A DNA stretch of 7,037 bases from contig SXOY01000239.1 in assembly GCA_005776545.1 (NCBI GenBank), forward strand, positions 1 to 7,037. Reading direction: 5' to 3'. How positions within the stretch are numbered: position 1 is the first letter of the stretch; each line of letters starts with the position of its first letter. Under the pieces are notes generated by a model. That model was not told the origin of the DNA, did no database searches, and saw only the letters and a list, made by a program, of their open reading frames with translations. The translations under genes and the position numbers were made by a program. Positions 1-5,887 of this stretch are shown in pieces. The stretch comes from Planctomycetia bacterium. GTDB taxonomy: Bacteria > Planctomycetota > Phycisphaerae > Phycisphaerales > UBA1924.

Positions 1-1
1 C

Positions 2-847
2 TCGGTTGGGTCTCGCACTATTCGGAATGCGATTGAAACGTTGAAAGACAATGACCACATCAAGGGCGTGATCGTTCGCATTGATTCACCGGGTGGGTCG
101 GCGATGGCAAGTGAAATCATGTGGCAGGGGTTGCGAGCGCTGGCCGCGAAAAAGCCAGTGTGGTCCAGCGTTGGTTCAATGGCAGCTTCCGGCGGTTATT
201 ACGTTGCCGTGGGCACCGATAAGATTTATGTGAATCCTTCGAGCATCGTCGGATCGATCGGTGTTGTGGGTGGCAAAGTTGCGATGGGTGGGCTGTTTGA
301 AAAGTTCCATGTGAACACAGTCTCTCGCGCTCGTGGCCCGCGTGCAGGGATGTTCAACAGTACAACAGTCTGGAGCGATGCCGAACGCGAACTGGTTCGC
401 AAAAAAATGACCGAGACCTATACCCAGTTCACCAGTCGCGTTTCGGCTGGGCGAAAGGGGATCGATCTGGACAAGACAGCGGCGGGGCGTTTGTTTACCG
501 GCAACAAATCACTTGATCTGAAGATGGCTGACAAGATCGGTGGTATTGAAATCGCTATCAAAGATCTGGCGAAAGAATTGAAGCTTGAATCGTACGATGT
601 ACTTGATTATCCTGAACCCAAGACCTTGGCAGAGACCATCGGCGAAACGCTCGGAGGATTTGTTGAATCTCCAAAAGTCGGGGCAAGTCAGCAGGCAACC
701 GATGCGGCATTCTGGCAGGTTCCGGCCCAAATAGTGGGGCCTCATGCCTGGCCGCAGATTAAGCAGGGAATCGATACCATGATGCTGCTCCGAAAGGAAC
801 CAGTACTGGTTGTCACACCATCGATCTTCATTTTCGGCAAACACTAA
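2..847 (+). CDS. sppA: Signal peptide peptidase SppA, long (tandem) form, C-terminal part; 5' end outside window
   Basis: The reading frame is open from the left edge, so the N-terminus is missing; 281 residues are visible. SppA is a membrane-bound serine protease of the ClpP/crotonase-like fold that degrades cleaved signal peptides. What shows this is IDSPGGSAMASE (around bases 83-118), then GSMAASGGYYVA, in which the Ser encoded at 188-190 matches the nucleophile of E. coli SppA (Ser409), then NPSSIVGSIGVVGG. In short Bacillus-type SppA the catalytic Lys follows in an SGKYKD segment; here the equivalent stretch is RARGPRAGMFNS, with no Lys. That fits the long form, in which the Lys lies in the N-terminal half, outside this window. 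The C-terminal region (AGRLFTGNKSLDLKMADKIGG) matches the WTGxxAxxxGLVD region of the family. A TTG at 41 is an internal codon and should not be taken as the start. The stop overlaps the tsaD start by one base (TAATG), suggesting translational coupling. Confidence 0.9.
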   Translation, partial: SVGSRTIRNAIETLKDNDHIKGVIVRIDSPGGSAMASEIMWQGLRALAAKKPVWSSVGSMAASGGYYVAVGTDKIYVNPSSIVGSIGVVGGKVAMGGLFEKFHVNTVSRARGPRAGMFNSTTVWSDAERELVRKKMTETYTQFTSRVSAGRKGIDLDKTAAGRLFTGNKSLDLKMADKIGGIEIAIKDLAKELKLESYDVLDYPEPKTLAETIGETLGGFVESPKVGASQQATDAAFWQVPAQIVGPHAWPQIKQGIDTMMLLRKEPVLVVTPSIFIFGKH

Positions 848-1920
848 TGCTTATTCTGGGGATCGAATCCTCGTGCGATGAAACAGCAGCGGCAGTTGTA
901 GAGGACGGCCGTAGTGTCAAATCTAACGTTGTTGCAAGCCAGACTGGTTTGCACGCCGAATACGCCGGCGTTGTTCCTGAAATCGCAAGTCGTGCACACG
1001 TCGAGAGCATTCTCCCCGTTGTGCGGCGCGCACTTGGTGATGCTGGAGTCTCGCTTGCTGACATTGACGCTGTTGCGGTCGGAAATCGACCTGGGCTTAT
1101 TGGTTCGTTGCTGGTTGGAGTTGCGGCGGCGAAAGCGCTGGCGTGGTCCTTAAACAAGCCTCTCATCGGTGTTGACCATGTGCATGCTCACCTTTATTCG
1201 GGGGCATTGCTCAAGCCGGGCGATCATGCGGTGAACATTGAGTTTCCTGCACTTGGCCTCGTGATCAGCGGCGGGCACACTTCGCTTTACCTTCTTCGGT
1301 CGTGGACTGATCTTACGCGGCTCGGTGCAACTATTGATGATGCAATTGGCGAGGCATTCGATAAGGCTGCAACCATGCTGGGGATTCCCTTCCCTGGCGG
1401 GCCAAACCTTGACAAACTTGCGCAGACTCCGGGCGCCGACCCCACGATCGCTGATTTGCCAATCAGCAGACTCTCGCCATCCAGTCTCGACTTTTCATTT
1501 TCTGGCCTCAAGACCGCGATGCTCTATGAGGTCAAAGGTGTGCCGACTGGTCCGCGAGCAAAGGTCCCCTCGCCGCCAGCGCCGCCAATGACGGATTTGC
1601 GTCGTGCTTCGTTGGCTGCGGCTTTTCAGAAGGCCGCAGTCAGTGCGGTGACATTGCGAATTGATCGAGCAATCGAACAACTCGCCCAGCAAAAGGTACA
1701 TCCTAAAACCCTCTTAGTTGGCGGCGGAGTTTCAGCAAACTCTCTGATGCGTTCTGAACTTCAGCTCGCATGTGTGCGTCATGGGATCACATTGCAGATT
1801 CCAGCAATGCAGTATTGCATGGACAACGCCGCGATGCTCGCCGGTCTCGCGCACGAATTATTTCTTGCTGGCAAAGTATCAGACCTCACACTTCAAGCGG
1901 TGCCAACTACCGGTGTATAG
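847..1920 (+). CDS. tsaD: tRNA N6-adenosine threonylcarbamoyltransferase TsaD
   Basis: TsaD (Kae1/YgjD family) transfers the threonylcarbamoyl group from threonylcarbamoyl-AMP to A37 of ANN-decoding tRNAs, making t6A in the cytoplasm, with TsaB and TsaE as partners; neither is seen here. The 357 residues are full family length. The N-terminus MLILGIESSCDETAAAVV is canonical and fixes the start. The metal-binding H-x3-H is His111/His115 in DHVHAHLYS, and the third ligand is Asp326 in QYCMDNAAM. Other family motifs are LVISGGHTSL, GEAFDKAATMLG, FPGGP, FSFSGLKTA and LLVGGGVSANSLMR. The family more often has CTDN where this protein has CMDN, a mild change next to the ligand. There is no Shine-Dalgarno; the ATG shares its A with the sppA stop, so translation probably depends on re-initiation. 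The last 8 bases overlap the proposed start of the next gene. Confidence 0.97.
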   Translation: MLILGIESSCDETAAAVVEDGRSVKSNVVASQTGLHAEYAGVVPEIASRAHVESILPVVRRALGDAGVSLADIDAVAVGNRPGLIGSLLVGVAAAKALAWSLNKPLIGVDHVHAHLYSGALLKPGDHAVNIEFPALGLVISGGHTSLYLLRSWTDLTRLGATIDDAIGEAFDKAATMLGIPFPGGPNLDKLAQTPGADPTIADLPISRLSPSSLDFSFSGLKTAMLYEVKGVPTGPRAKVPSPPAPPMTDLRRASLAAAFQKAAVSAVTLRIDRAIEQLAQQKVHPKTLLVGGGVSANSLMRSELQLACVRHGITLQIPAMQYCMDNAAMLAGLAHELFLAGKVSDLTLQAVPTTGV

Positions 1921-2431
1921 CGAAGGCGTCCATCCCGCGCGGATTGATGAAGAAGAACTCTTCTCGCAGTGCCGCATGACAAGGGGATATTCAACCGGCC
2001 CGGGCGGTCAGCATCGCAACAAAGTGGCGTCCCTGGTGCGGCTTGTTCATTCTCCAACCGGCTGTGAGGCACAGGCCGGCGAACGCCGTGAGCCGGAGAT
2101 GAACCGCAAGACTGCGATCCGCAGGTTGCGCCTTGTCCTGGCGGTCGAGGTGCGGACAGTAGTTCCCCGCGGCGATCAACGGAGCGAGCTATGGCGTCAG
2201 CGTTGCGGAGCCGATGGTCGAATTGTGTGCAGTGACACACATAGAGATTTCCCAAGCATGCTCAGCGAGGCGCTTGACATGATTGAGGCATGCGATCTTG
2301 ACGAAAAGAAAGCTTCATTGAGGCTGGCCTGCAGCATGAGCCAATTGGTTCGATTTGTCAAGAAACACCGCGCGGCGTTCACATGGTGGAACAGGCAACG
2401 CGTTGCTGCAGACCTGCACACATTGAAGTAG
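1913..2431 (+). CDS. Peptide chain release factor-like protein (GGQ domain, no codon-recognition domain)
   Basis: The 172-residue product carries the RF-1 catalytic motif at residues 28-36 (TGPGGQHRN; GGQ = 31-33), flanked by the usual DEEELFSQCR and NKVASLVRLVHSPTG. In release factors this loop enters the ribosomal peptidyl-transferase centre and promotes hydrolysis of peptidyl-tRNA. The codon-reading domain (PxT/SPF) of RF1/RF2 is absent, as in the rescue factors ArfB/YaeJ. Unlike ArfB, it does not end in a short basic tail: about 110 residues follow the GGQ core, beginning ERREPEMNRKTAIRRLR and ending in a helical segment (KKASLRLACSMSQLVRFVKK) that resembles a helix-turn-helix. I associate this arrangement with planctomycete release-factor-like proteins; a ribosome-rescue role is inferred. 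The start is uncertain. GTG 1913 keeps the conserved EEELFSQCR and overlaps tsaD by 8 bases; ATG 1976 would begin just before GGQ, and longer in-frame starts inside tsaD are implausible. No clear Shine-Dalgarno is seen. Confidence 0.82.
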   Translation: MYSEGVHPARIDEEELFSQCRMTRGYSTGPGGQHRNKVASLVRLVHSPTGCEAQAGERREPEMNRKTAIRRLRLVLAVEVRTVVPRGDQRSELWRQRCGADGRIVCSDTHRDFPSMLSEALDMIEACDLDEKKASLRLACSMSQLVRFVKKHRAAFTWWNRQRVAADLHTLK

Positions 2432-2436
2432 CTTCG

Positions 2437-2468
2437 CAAAAACAACAACCCCGGACGTGAGTCCGGGG
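2437..2468 (-). terminator. Intrinsic terminator of the PEP-CTERM-like gene, possibly bidirectional
   Basis: A perfect 8-bp stem (CCCCGGAC at 2449-2456 with GTCCGGGG at 2461-2468) encloses a 4-base loop. Read on the - strand the stem is followed by TTGTTGTTTTTG (bases 2448-2437), the U-rich tract expected of Rho-independent termination, 86 bases past the stop of the - strand gene. On the + strand the loop is GTGA (GNRA type) but no T-run follows, so ending the release-factor-like transcript here is less certain. It lies between two convergent genes. Confidence 0.8.
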
Positions 2469-2554
2469 CTGAGGATTTACTACACTATTCACCGGCAGGT
2501 CGAAACCAATGTGTTCTCAGTTCGATCGGACTCGAACCTCAAATCACACAGATT
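2469..2554. other. 3' untranslated stretch of the PEP-CTERM-like gene
   Basis: These 86 bases lie between the - strand stop and the terminator hairpin. I see no gene, repeat or further convincing structure in it. Confidence 0.5.
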
Positions 2555-3277
2555 TCAGCGACGACGACGAGCTGCAGCCAGGCCACCGAGGCCGAGCAGA
2601 GCAAGTGAGGCTGGGGTTGGAACGATTGCAACCTTGAGACCACCGTTGGCCAAAGGAGCACCATTGAAGTTGAAGTTGCCCGAACCCACGTTGATCATGT
2701 TGTCGGTGCTGGTACCAATTCCAACTGGGCCGCGTGTTTGCATTCCGACGGTTGCGAGCGAAGCACCGTTAAGCGCGGTGTACTGAACGCTCATGAAGAT
2801 ATTGGTCGTATCAAGCCAGATATTCAATCCAGCGAGTGCGCCATCACCAAATTGCAAGCGTGTGCTTGAGTTGACAGCAAGGTTCAGAGCAGGCAGGTTA
2901 AAGCCGAAGCCGCCGATGAAAGAACCATCGGACTGACGGTAGAAACGGATGATGCCGCTGCCGCCAGTCGCTGCCCAAGCTGTGGTTCCGGTGTTGGCAA
3001 TGTTGACGCCAACGTTGCCAAGGTGTCCCATGCCGGTCATGTTCAGGTCGTCGGCGATTTCAGCGCCGCCGGTGTTGAATACCCCAGTGAGTGCTGAGGG
3101 TGGATTGGTCCAATTGTCGTACCGAGTCACATCAACAGCGGGGCTGATGTCTTCGACGATATTGCCATTCAGGTCAATGACCAATGAGCCTTGCTCCGGT
3201 GCAGCTGGGAGAATTGGTCCAGCAAGTGCGGATGCCGCGATACCAGCAACAGCCAACATACCAAATGCAATCTTCAT
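2555..3277 (-). CDS. Secreted protein with PEP-CTERM-like C-terminal sorting signal
   Basis: The 240-residue product has a Sec signal peptide (MKIAFGMLAVAGIAASALA, probable cleavage after Ala19), a body rich in Gly, Asn, Thr and Ser with no catalytic motif I recognise, and a C-terminal sorting tail at residues 219-240: VPTPAS, a hydrophobic Gly/Leu/Ala segment, then RRRR. That tripartite tail is the PEP-CTERM pattern, in which an exosortase removes the tail at the envelope and the protein is exported to the surface or matrix. The canonical motif is VPEP; the VPTP variant is, as I recall, common in planctomycetes. The body (for example ALTGVFNTGG, GSGIIRFYRQSDGSFIGGF) suggests a beta-rich structural or surface protein, which is inference. 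The ATG at 3277 is chosen because AGGAG lies 8 bases upstream and the signal peptide begins exactly there; an in-frame start at 3355 would add 26 polar residues ahead of the signal peptide. The gene has its own promoter and terminator. No exosortase gene is in the window. Confidence 0.85.
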   Translation of the reverse strand: MKIAFGMLAVAGIAASALAGPILPAAPEQGSLVIDLNGNIVEDISPAVDVTRYDNWTNPPSALTGVFNTGGAEIADDLNMTGMGHLGNVGVNIANTGTTAWAATGGSGIIRFYRQSDGSFIGGFGFNLPALNLAVNSSTRLQFGDGALAGLNIWLDTTNIFMSVQYTALNGASLATVGMQTRGPVGIGTSTDNMINVGSGNFNFNGAPLANGGLKVAIVPTPASLALLGLGGLAAARRRR

Positions 3278-3285
3278 GTCTCTCT

Positions 3286-3290
3286 CTCCT
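3286..3290 (-). promoter_or_regulatory. Ribosome binding site of the PEP-CTERM-like gene
   Basis: AGGAG on the - strand, inside the purine run GAGGAGAGAGAGA, 8 bases ahead of the ATG at 3277. It decides the start in favour of 3277, and it is one of the few clear Shine-Dalgarno sites in this window. Confidence 0.8.
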
Positions 3291-3300
3291 CTAATTGGAA

Positions 3301-3323
3301 CCCAGCCCCAGCGTGAGGCTGGG
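3301..3323 (-). promoter_or_regulatory. Leader stem-loop just upstream of the ribosome binding site
   Basis: CCCAGCC (3323-3317) and GGCTGGG (3307-3301) form a 7-bp stem on the - strand with a 9-base loop. An alternative pairing, CCAGC with GCTGG around CTCAC, is also possible. The stem ends about 10 bases before the Shine-Dalgarno. It could protect the mRNA or tune initiation; no T-run follows, so it is not a terminator. Confidence 0.35.
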
Positions 3324-3416
3324 AGATGGACAATACATGCGCAATCAGCAAACAAGCCGACTGCGGCTGCACAGCGCGGAACACTGCACAGACAAGGAAC
3401 TCTCCTCCAAGCATCA

Positions 3417-3445
3417 ATTTAACCGGTTTTGGGGGGTTGTGTCAA
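3417..3445 (-). promoter_or_regulatory. Sigma-70-type promoter of the PEP-CTERM-like gene
   Basis: On the - strand a perfect -35 box TTGACA (3445-3440) is followed by exactly 17 bases and a -10 box TTAAAT (3422-3417). Immediately upstream is an A/T-rich stretch (3446-3477, including a run of six T on the - strand) that could act as an UP element. Initiation is expected near 3412-3408, giving a leader of about 130 bases before the ATG at 3277. This is the best promoter match in the window. Confidence 0.65.
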
Positions 3446-3586
3446 CAACAAAGCAAAAAATCTGACAATTTTCCTTGCACGACTTCGAATTATTATCCCG
3501 TTAGGGTGCAATATCTCCCAAATGGCAATTATGCAGCCATTGCTCGAAGCCCTGGTGACAAAATGGGTAATCTGAAGAAAGTCCAA
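3446..3586. other. Intergenic region between the thioredoxin-like gene and the promoter of the PEP-CTERM-like gene
   Basis: No gene is seen. The stretch holds a weak stem-loop (AATGGC 3521-3526 with GCCATT 3536-3541, loop of 9) that might mark the end of the thioredoxin-like transcript but lacks a T-run. It also holds an imperfect A/T-rich inverted repeat at 3452-3477 (GCAA/TTGC outside, AAAAT/ATTTT inside) next to the -35 box. Confidence 0.4.
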
Positions 3587-4156
3587 TTAGTCGTTGTGCT
3601 TAGCCCGAAGTTTTGTGGATAAGCGACACAGCAATTGAGCACGTTCAAATTCGCCAAGCCAATCTGAGATCCCCATCGCCATTTCATCTGTTGGCACAAC
3701 AGCACTGGGCAACATGCAGGATGCACCAAGTTGTTTTGCCGCTTTCGCTCTCATTCGACTGAGAGAGTTGTCACCATACAACCCGATGAGATCAAACTCT
3801 TCATTCATGAAAATCACAGTTGGAACTCGATTCCCGCCGCAGATTTTGACCATGTTGGAAAGTTCGATTCCCTTGTCACGATCAATGATGCGAAGTTCGA
3901 TGTTCTTGCTTGCATCCGCAAAGTGACGGAAGATCGGCACCTGCTGGGCGCAATCGCCGCACCACATACCCGAAATCACCAGCACCGGCATGTGCCGCGA
4001 GAACGATGCCAGGAGCGACACCTGCTCTGGCCGCAGCGAAATGCGTTTGTCCGCGTTTATCCAATTCTCTTGTTGAGATTCCGAGCCTGACTTGATGTAA
4101 TCAGAAAACGAAAGACCCTTGTCAAAGTAAGACCGCAGAAGTGGGGGAGTGAGCAT
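3587..4156 (-). CDS. Thioredoxin-fold protein with WCGDC active site
   Basis: The 189-residue cytoplasmic product carries GMWCGDCAQQVP, with the redox pair Cys66/Cys69, and the thioredoxin cis-proline at Pro112 in NRVPTVIFMNEEF. Between them, ELRIIDRDKGIEL fits the central beta-strand of the fold. The WCGDC signature, the roughly 50-residue N-terminal helical extension (LLRSYFDKGLSFSDYI) and the overall length fit the thioredoxin-like family represented by Pfam Thioredoxin_9 better than classical thioredoxin, which is about 105 residues with WCGPC. Thiol-disulfide exchange or reductase activity is inferred; the substrate is unknown. No signal peptide or membrane segment is seen. Three further Cys (106, 147, 177) lie outside the active site. 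No Shine-Dalgarno precedes the ATG; TAAAAT lies 5 bases upstream, so a leaderless transcript is possible. The gene is divergent from the rhomboid gene. Confidence 0.85.
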   Translation of the reverse strand: MLTPPLLRSYFDKGLSFSDYIKSGSESQQENWINADKRISLRPEQVSLLASFSRHMPVLVISGMWCGDCAQQVPIFRHFADASKNIELRIIDRDKGIELSNMVKICGGNRVPTVIFMNEEFDLIGLYGDNSLSRMRAKAAKQLGASCMLPSAVVPTDEMAMGISDWLGEFERAQLLCRLSTKLRAKHND

Positions 4157-4264
4157 GATGGATTTTAGATGATGAACTGGCCGAACGCGTTACACGTATT
4201 CGAAGCTCAGCAGTATCCACAAAATTACCATCGGTTCAGAACACAGGTAGCCGCATTCCGTACG
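4157..4264. other. Divergent intergenic region between the thioredoxin-like and rhomboid genes
   Basis: About 108 bases if the rhomboid gene starts near 4265. It must hold the start signals for both directions, but I can point only to a TAAAAT (-10-like) on the - strand 5 bases before the thioredoxin-like ATG, without a good -35. No convincing + strand promoter is visible. Confidence 0.35.
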
Positions 4265-4966
4265 ATGCGGTGCATGATCCAGCCAAACCCGATTGCAATG
4301 TTCTCTCGCTTTCCAGTCTCGGTCATCATCGCGCTCATCTCAATCGCAGTCACGCTTCGGTACAAGATGGCGGCCCCCAGTCCGGCGATCGAAATATTCA
4401 TCGGCAGTGCAGTGCCTCTCGAAAAACAGCCGTGGCTGCTCTTCACCACTATCTTCCCTCACGGCAATCTCATGCACATCTTCTTCAACCTCAGTGCATG
4501 GTGGTATTTCGCGAGGGTCACTGAAGCAATTTGGGGGCCATCAAAGCTGCTCGGTGTAACCATCCTCACTGCCATCATCAGTAGTGCCGCAGAAATAGCC
4601 CTTTTCCGAGGCGGTATCGGGCTGAGCGGCGTGGTCTATGCGCTGGTCGCAATGATCTATGTTGTTCAGCAAAAGGACCCGCGATTTGCAGGTGTTGTCA
4701 CTTCGAAAACCGCGAAGCTCTTTGCAGTGTGGTTCGTCGTTTGCATCTTTCTTACCGTCTTTGACATCATGGCGGTTGGAAATGTTGCGCACGGAGTGGG
4801 CGCACTTTCAGGCGCGATGATCGGCTGGGCGGCAGTCTCTGAAAAATCAAAACGCCCTATGCACATCGCCGCGATTGTCGGTCTCGCGGTCGTTTCACTT
4901 GTGGGTGCCACGATCGCCCGCCCGTACGTGAACATTGAATCACGATTCGCTACCCCTGGGAAATAA
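4265..4966 (+). CDS. Rhomboid family intramembrane serine protease
   Basis: Rhomboids cut transmembrane substrates within the bilayer using a Ser-His dyad. Numbering from the chosen ATG (233 residues), the Ser is Ser121 in GIGLSGVVYAL (GxSG motif) and the His is His176 in NVAHGVGALSGAMIGW. The family H-x3-N of the oxyanion region is His71/Asn75 in HGNLMHIFFNLSAWW. Hydrophobic segments appear at roughly FSRFPVSVIIALISIAV, the HIFFNL helix, LLGVTILTAIISSAAEIAL, the SGVVYAL helix, LFAVWFVVCIFLTVFDI, the AHGVGAL helix, and a C-terminal HIAAIVGLAVVSLVGATI. The start is uncertain: ATGs at 4169, 4172, 4265, 4274 and 4298 are in frame and none has a clear Shine-Dalgarno. I chose 4265 because 4169 adds a polar prefix and leaves only 12 bases to the divergent gene. 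The substrate is unknown. The stop lies 3 bases before nfo, so the two are very likely co-transcribed. Confidence 0.88.
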   Translation: MRCMIQPNPIAMFSRFPVSVIIALISIAVTLRYKMAAPSPAIEIFIGSAVPLEKQPWLLFTTIFPHGNLMHIFFNLSAWWYFARVTEAIWGPSKLLGVTILTAIISSAAEIALFRGGIGLSGVVYALVAMIYVVQQKDPRFAGVVTSKTAKLFAVWFVVCIFLTVFDIMAVGNVAHGVGALSGAMIGWAAVSEKSKRPMHIAAIVGLAVVSLVGATIARPYVNIESRFATPGK

Positions 4967-4969
4967 CTC

Positions 4970-5887
4970 ATGTTCGGTTCTCACCTCTCAATCGCGGGCG
5001 ACATGTGCAACGCACTTCGCGATGCCGAAGCCCTCGGCCTCGACACTGTCCAGGTCTTCACCAAGAACCAGCAACAATGGAAAGCCAAACCTCTCCCCGA
5101 TTCTCAGATCCGCGACTGGCACGCCGAGATCAAGCGCCTCAACTGGACTGGCCCCGCCCGCGGCACAAGCCACGCCTCCTACCTCATCAACCTCGCCTCA
5201 CCCGACGATGTGCTCTGGAAAAAATCCATCGACCTCATGCGAGATGAAATCGAGCGATGCGAACTACTCTCTATCCCCTATCTCGTCCATCACCCCGGCG
5301 CATACACAACATCGACTCTCGAAGAAGGAATCAAACGCATCGCCGCCGCGTACGCGATCATCTTCAAAGACACAAAGGGCTACTCCACAATCTCCTGCCT
5401 CGAAGGAACCGCAGGCGCTGGCACCAACATCGGCGGCGACTTCGCCCACCTCGCGCTCCTCCGCAAACTCATCTGCGAAGCCACCGGCCAACCTGCCCGC
5501 ATCGGCTTCTGCCTCGACACCTGCCACATGCATGTCGCCGGGTATGACATGTCCAGCCGTGCCGCCGCCGAAGCCACACTCGCACAGTTCGATTCACTCT
5601 GTGGCCTGAAGAACCTGCACGTCATGCACATCAACGACAGCAAGGGCAAGCTCGGCAGCCACCTCGACCGCCACGACCACATCGGGGCTGGCGAACTCAC
5701 TCCCAAATCGCTGAAAGACAGCGGTTTCGCAGGAGTCCTGAACCACCCGGCTATTCGCTCCGTACCCAAGATCATGGAGACTCCCAAAGGCGATGACCCC
5801 AAAGGCACTCCGTTCGATACCTTGAATCTCCGCCGCCTCAAGGGCCTGATTGACAAACCCGCGGCAAATCCCACGCGGGGAAGGTAA
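4970..5887 (+). CDS. nfo: Endonuclease IV (AP endonuclease family 2)
   Basis: Nfo cleaves DNA 5' of abasic sites and removes blocked 3' ends in base-excision repair, using a trinuclear zinc centre in a TIM barrel. The 305 residues are slightly longer than E. coli Nfo (285). All nine metal-ligand positions are recognisable: His68 (SHASYLINLA), His108 (VHHPGAY), Glu145 (CLEGTAGAG), Asp183 and His186 (LDTCHMHVAGYD), His220 (VMHINDSKGKLGS), Asp233 and His235 (DRHDHIG), and Glu270 (IMETPKGDD). The N-terminus FGSHLSIAGDM is canonical and supports the ATG at 4970. That ATG is 3 bases after the rhomboid stop, with only a weak GGGA upstream, so translational coupling is likely. The sense strand is strongly C-rich: bases 5461-5520 hold 27 C and 12 G, the reverse of the bias in tsaD. 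The short tail after the last conserved segment (KPAANPTRGR) is unremarkable. Function is confident from the complete ligand set. Confidence 0.97.
   Translation: MFGSHLSIAGDMCNALRDAEALGLDTVQVFTKNQQQWKAKPLPDSQIRDWHAEIKRLNWTGPARGTSHASYLINLASPDDVLWKKSIDLMRDEIERCELLSIPYLVHHPGAYTTSTLEEGIKRIAAAYAIIFKDTKGYSTISCLEGTAGAGTNIGGDFAHLALLRKLICEATGQPARIGFCLDTCHMHVAGYDMSSRAAAEATLAQFDSLCGLKNLHVMHINDSKGKLGSHLDRHDHIGAGELTPKSLKDSGFAGVLNHPAIRSVPKIMETPKGDDPKGTPFDTLNLRRLKGLIDKPAANPTRGR
5858..5879 (+). other. Stem-loop at the end of nfo
   Basis: CCCGCG (5858-5863) and CGCGGG (5874-5879) can pair around a 10-base loop inside the last codons of nfo. No T-run follows, so an intrinsic terminator is not supported; it may be a chance pairing in GC-rich sequence. 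Confidence 0.25.

Noticed and set aside
1772..1912. Longer in-frame start for the GGQ protein inside tsaD
   Set aside because: It would overlap the conserved C-terminal part of tsaD by about 149 bases, and the added residues are an out-of-frame reading of that gene.
3278..3355. 26-residue N-terminal extension of the PEP-CTERM-like protein
   Set aside because: It would place polar residues before a clean signal peptide, while the ATG at 3277 has AGGAG at ideal spacing.
2949..3422. + strand open frames antisense to the PEP-CTERM-like gene (also 2457-2786)
   Set aside because: The - strand frame has a signal peptide, RBS, promoter, sorting tail and terminator; the antisense frames have none of these.
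3521..3541. Terminator of the thioredoxin-like gene
   Set aside because: The stem AATGGC/GCCATT is short and AT-containing, with a 9-base loop and no T-tract; it is too weak to call.
4935..5609. + strand open frame of 224 codons inside nfo
   Set aside because: It is an out-of-frame shadow of nfo, extremely rich in Ser, Pro and Thr, as expected from shifted C-rich codons.
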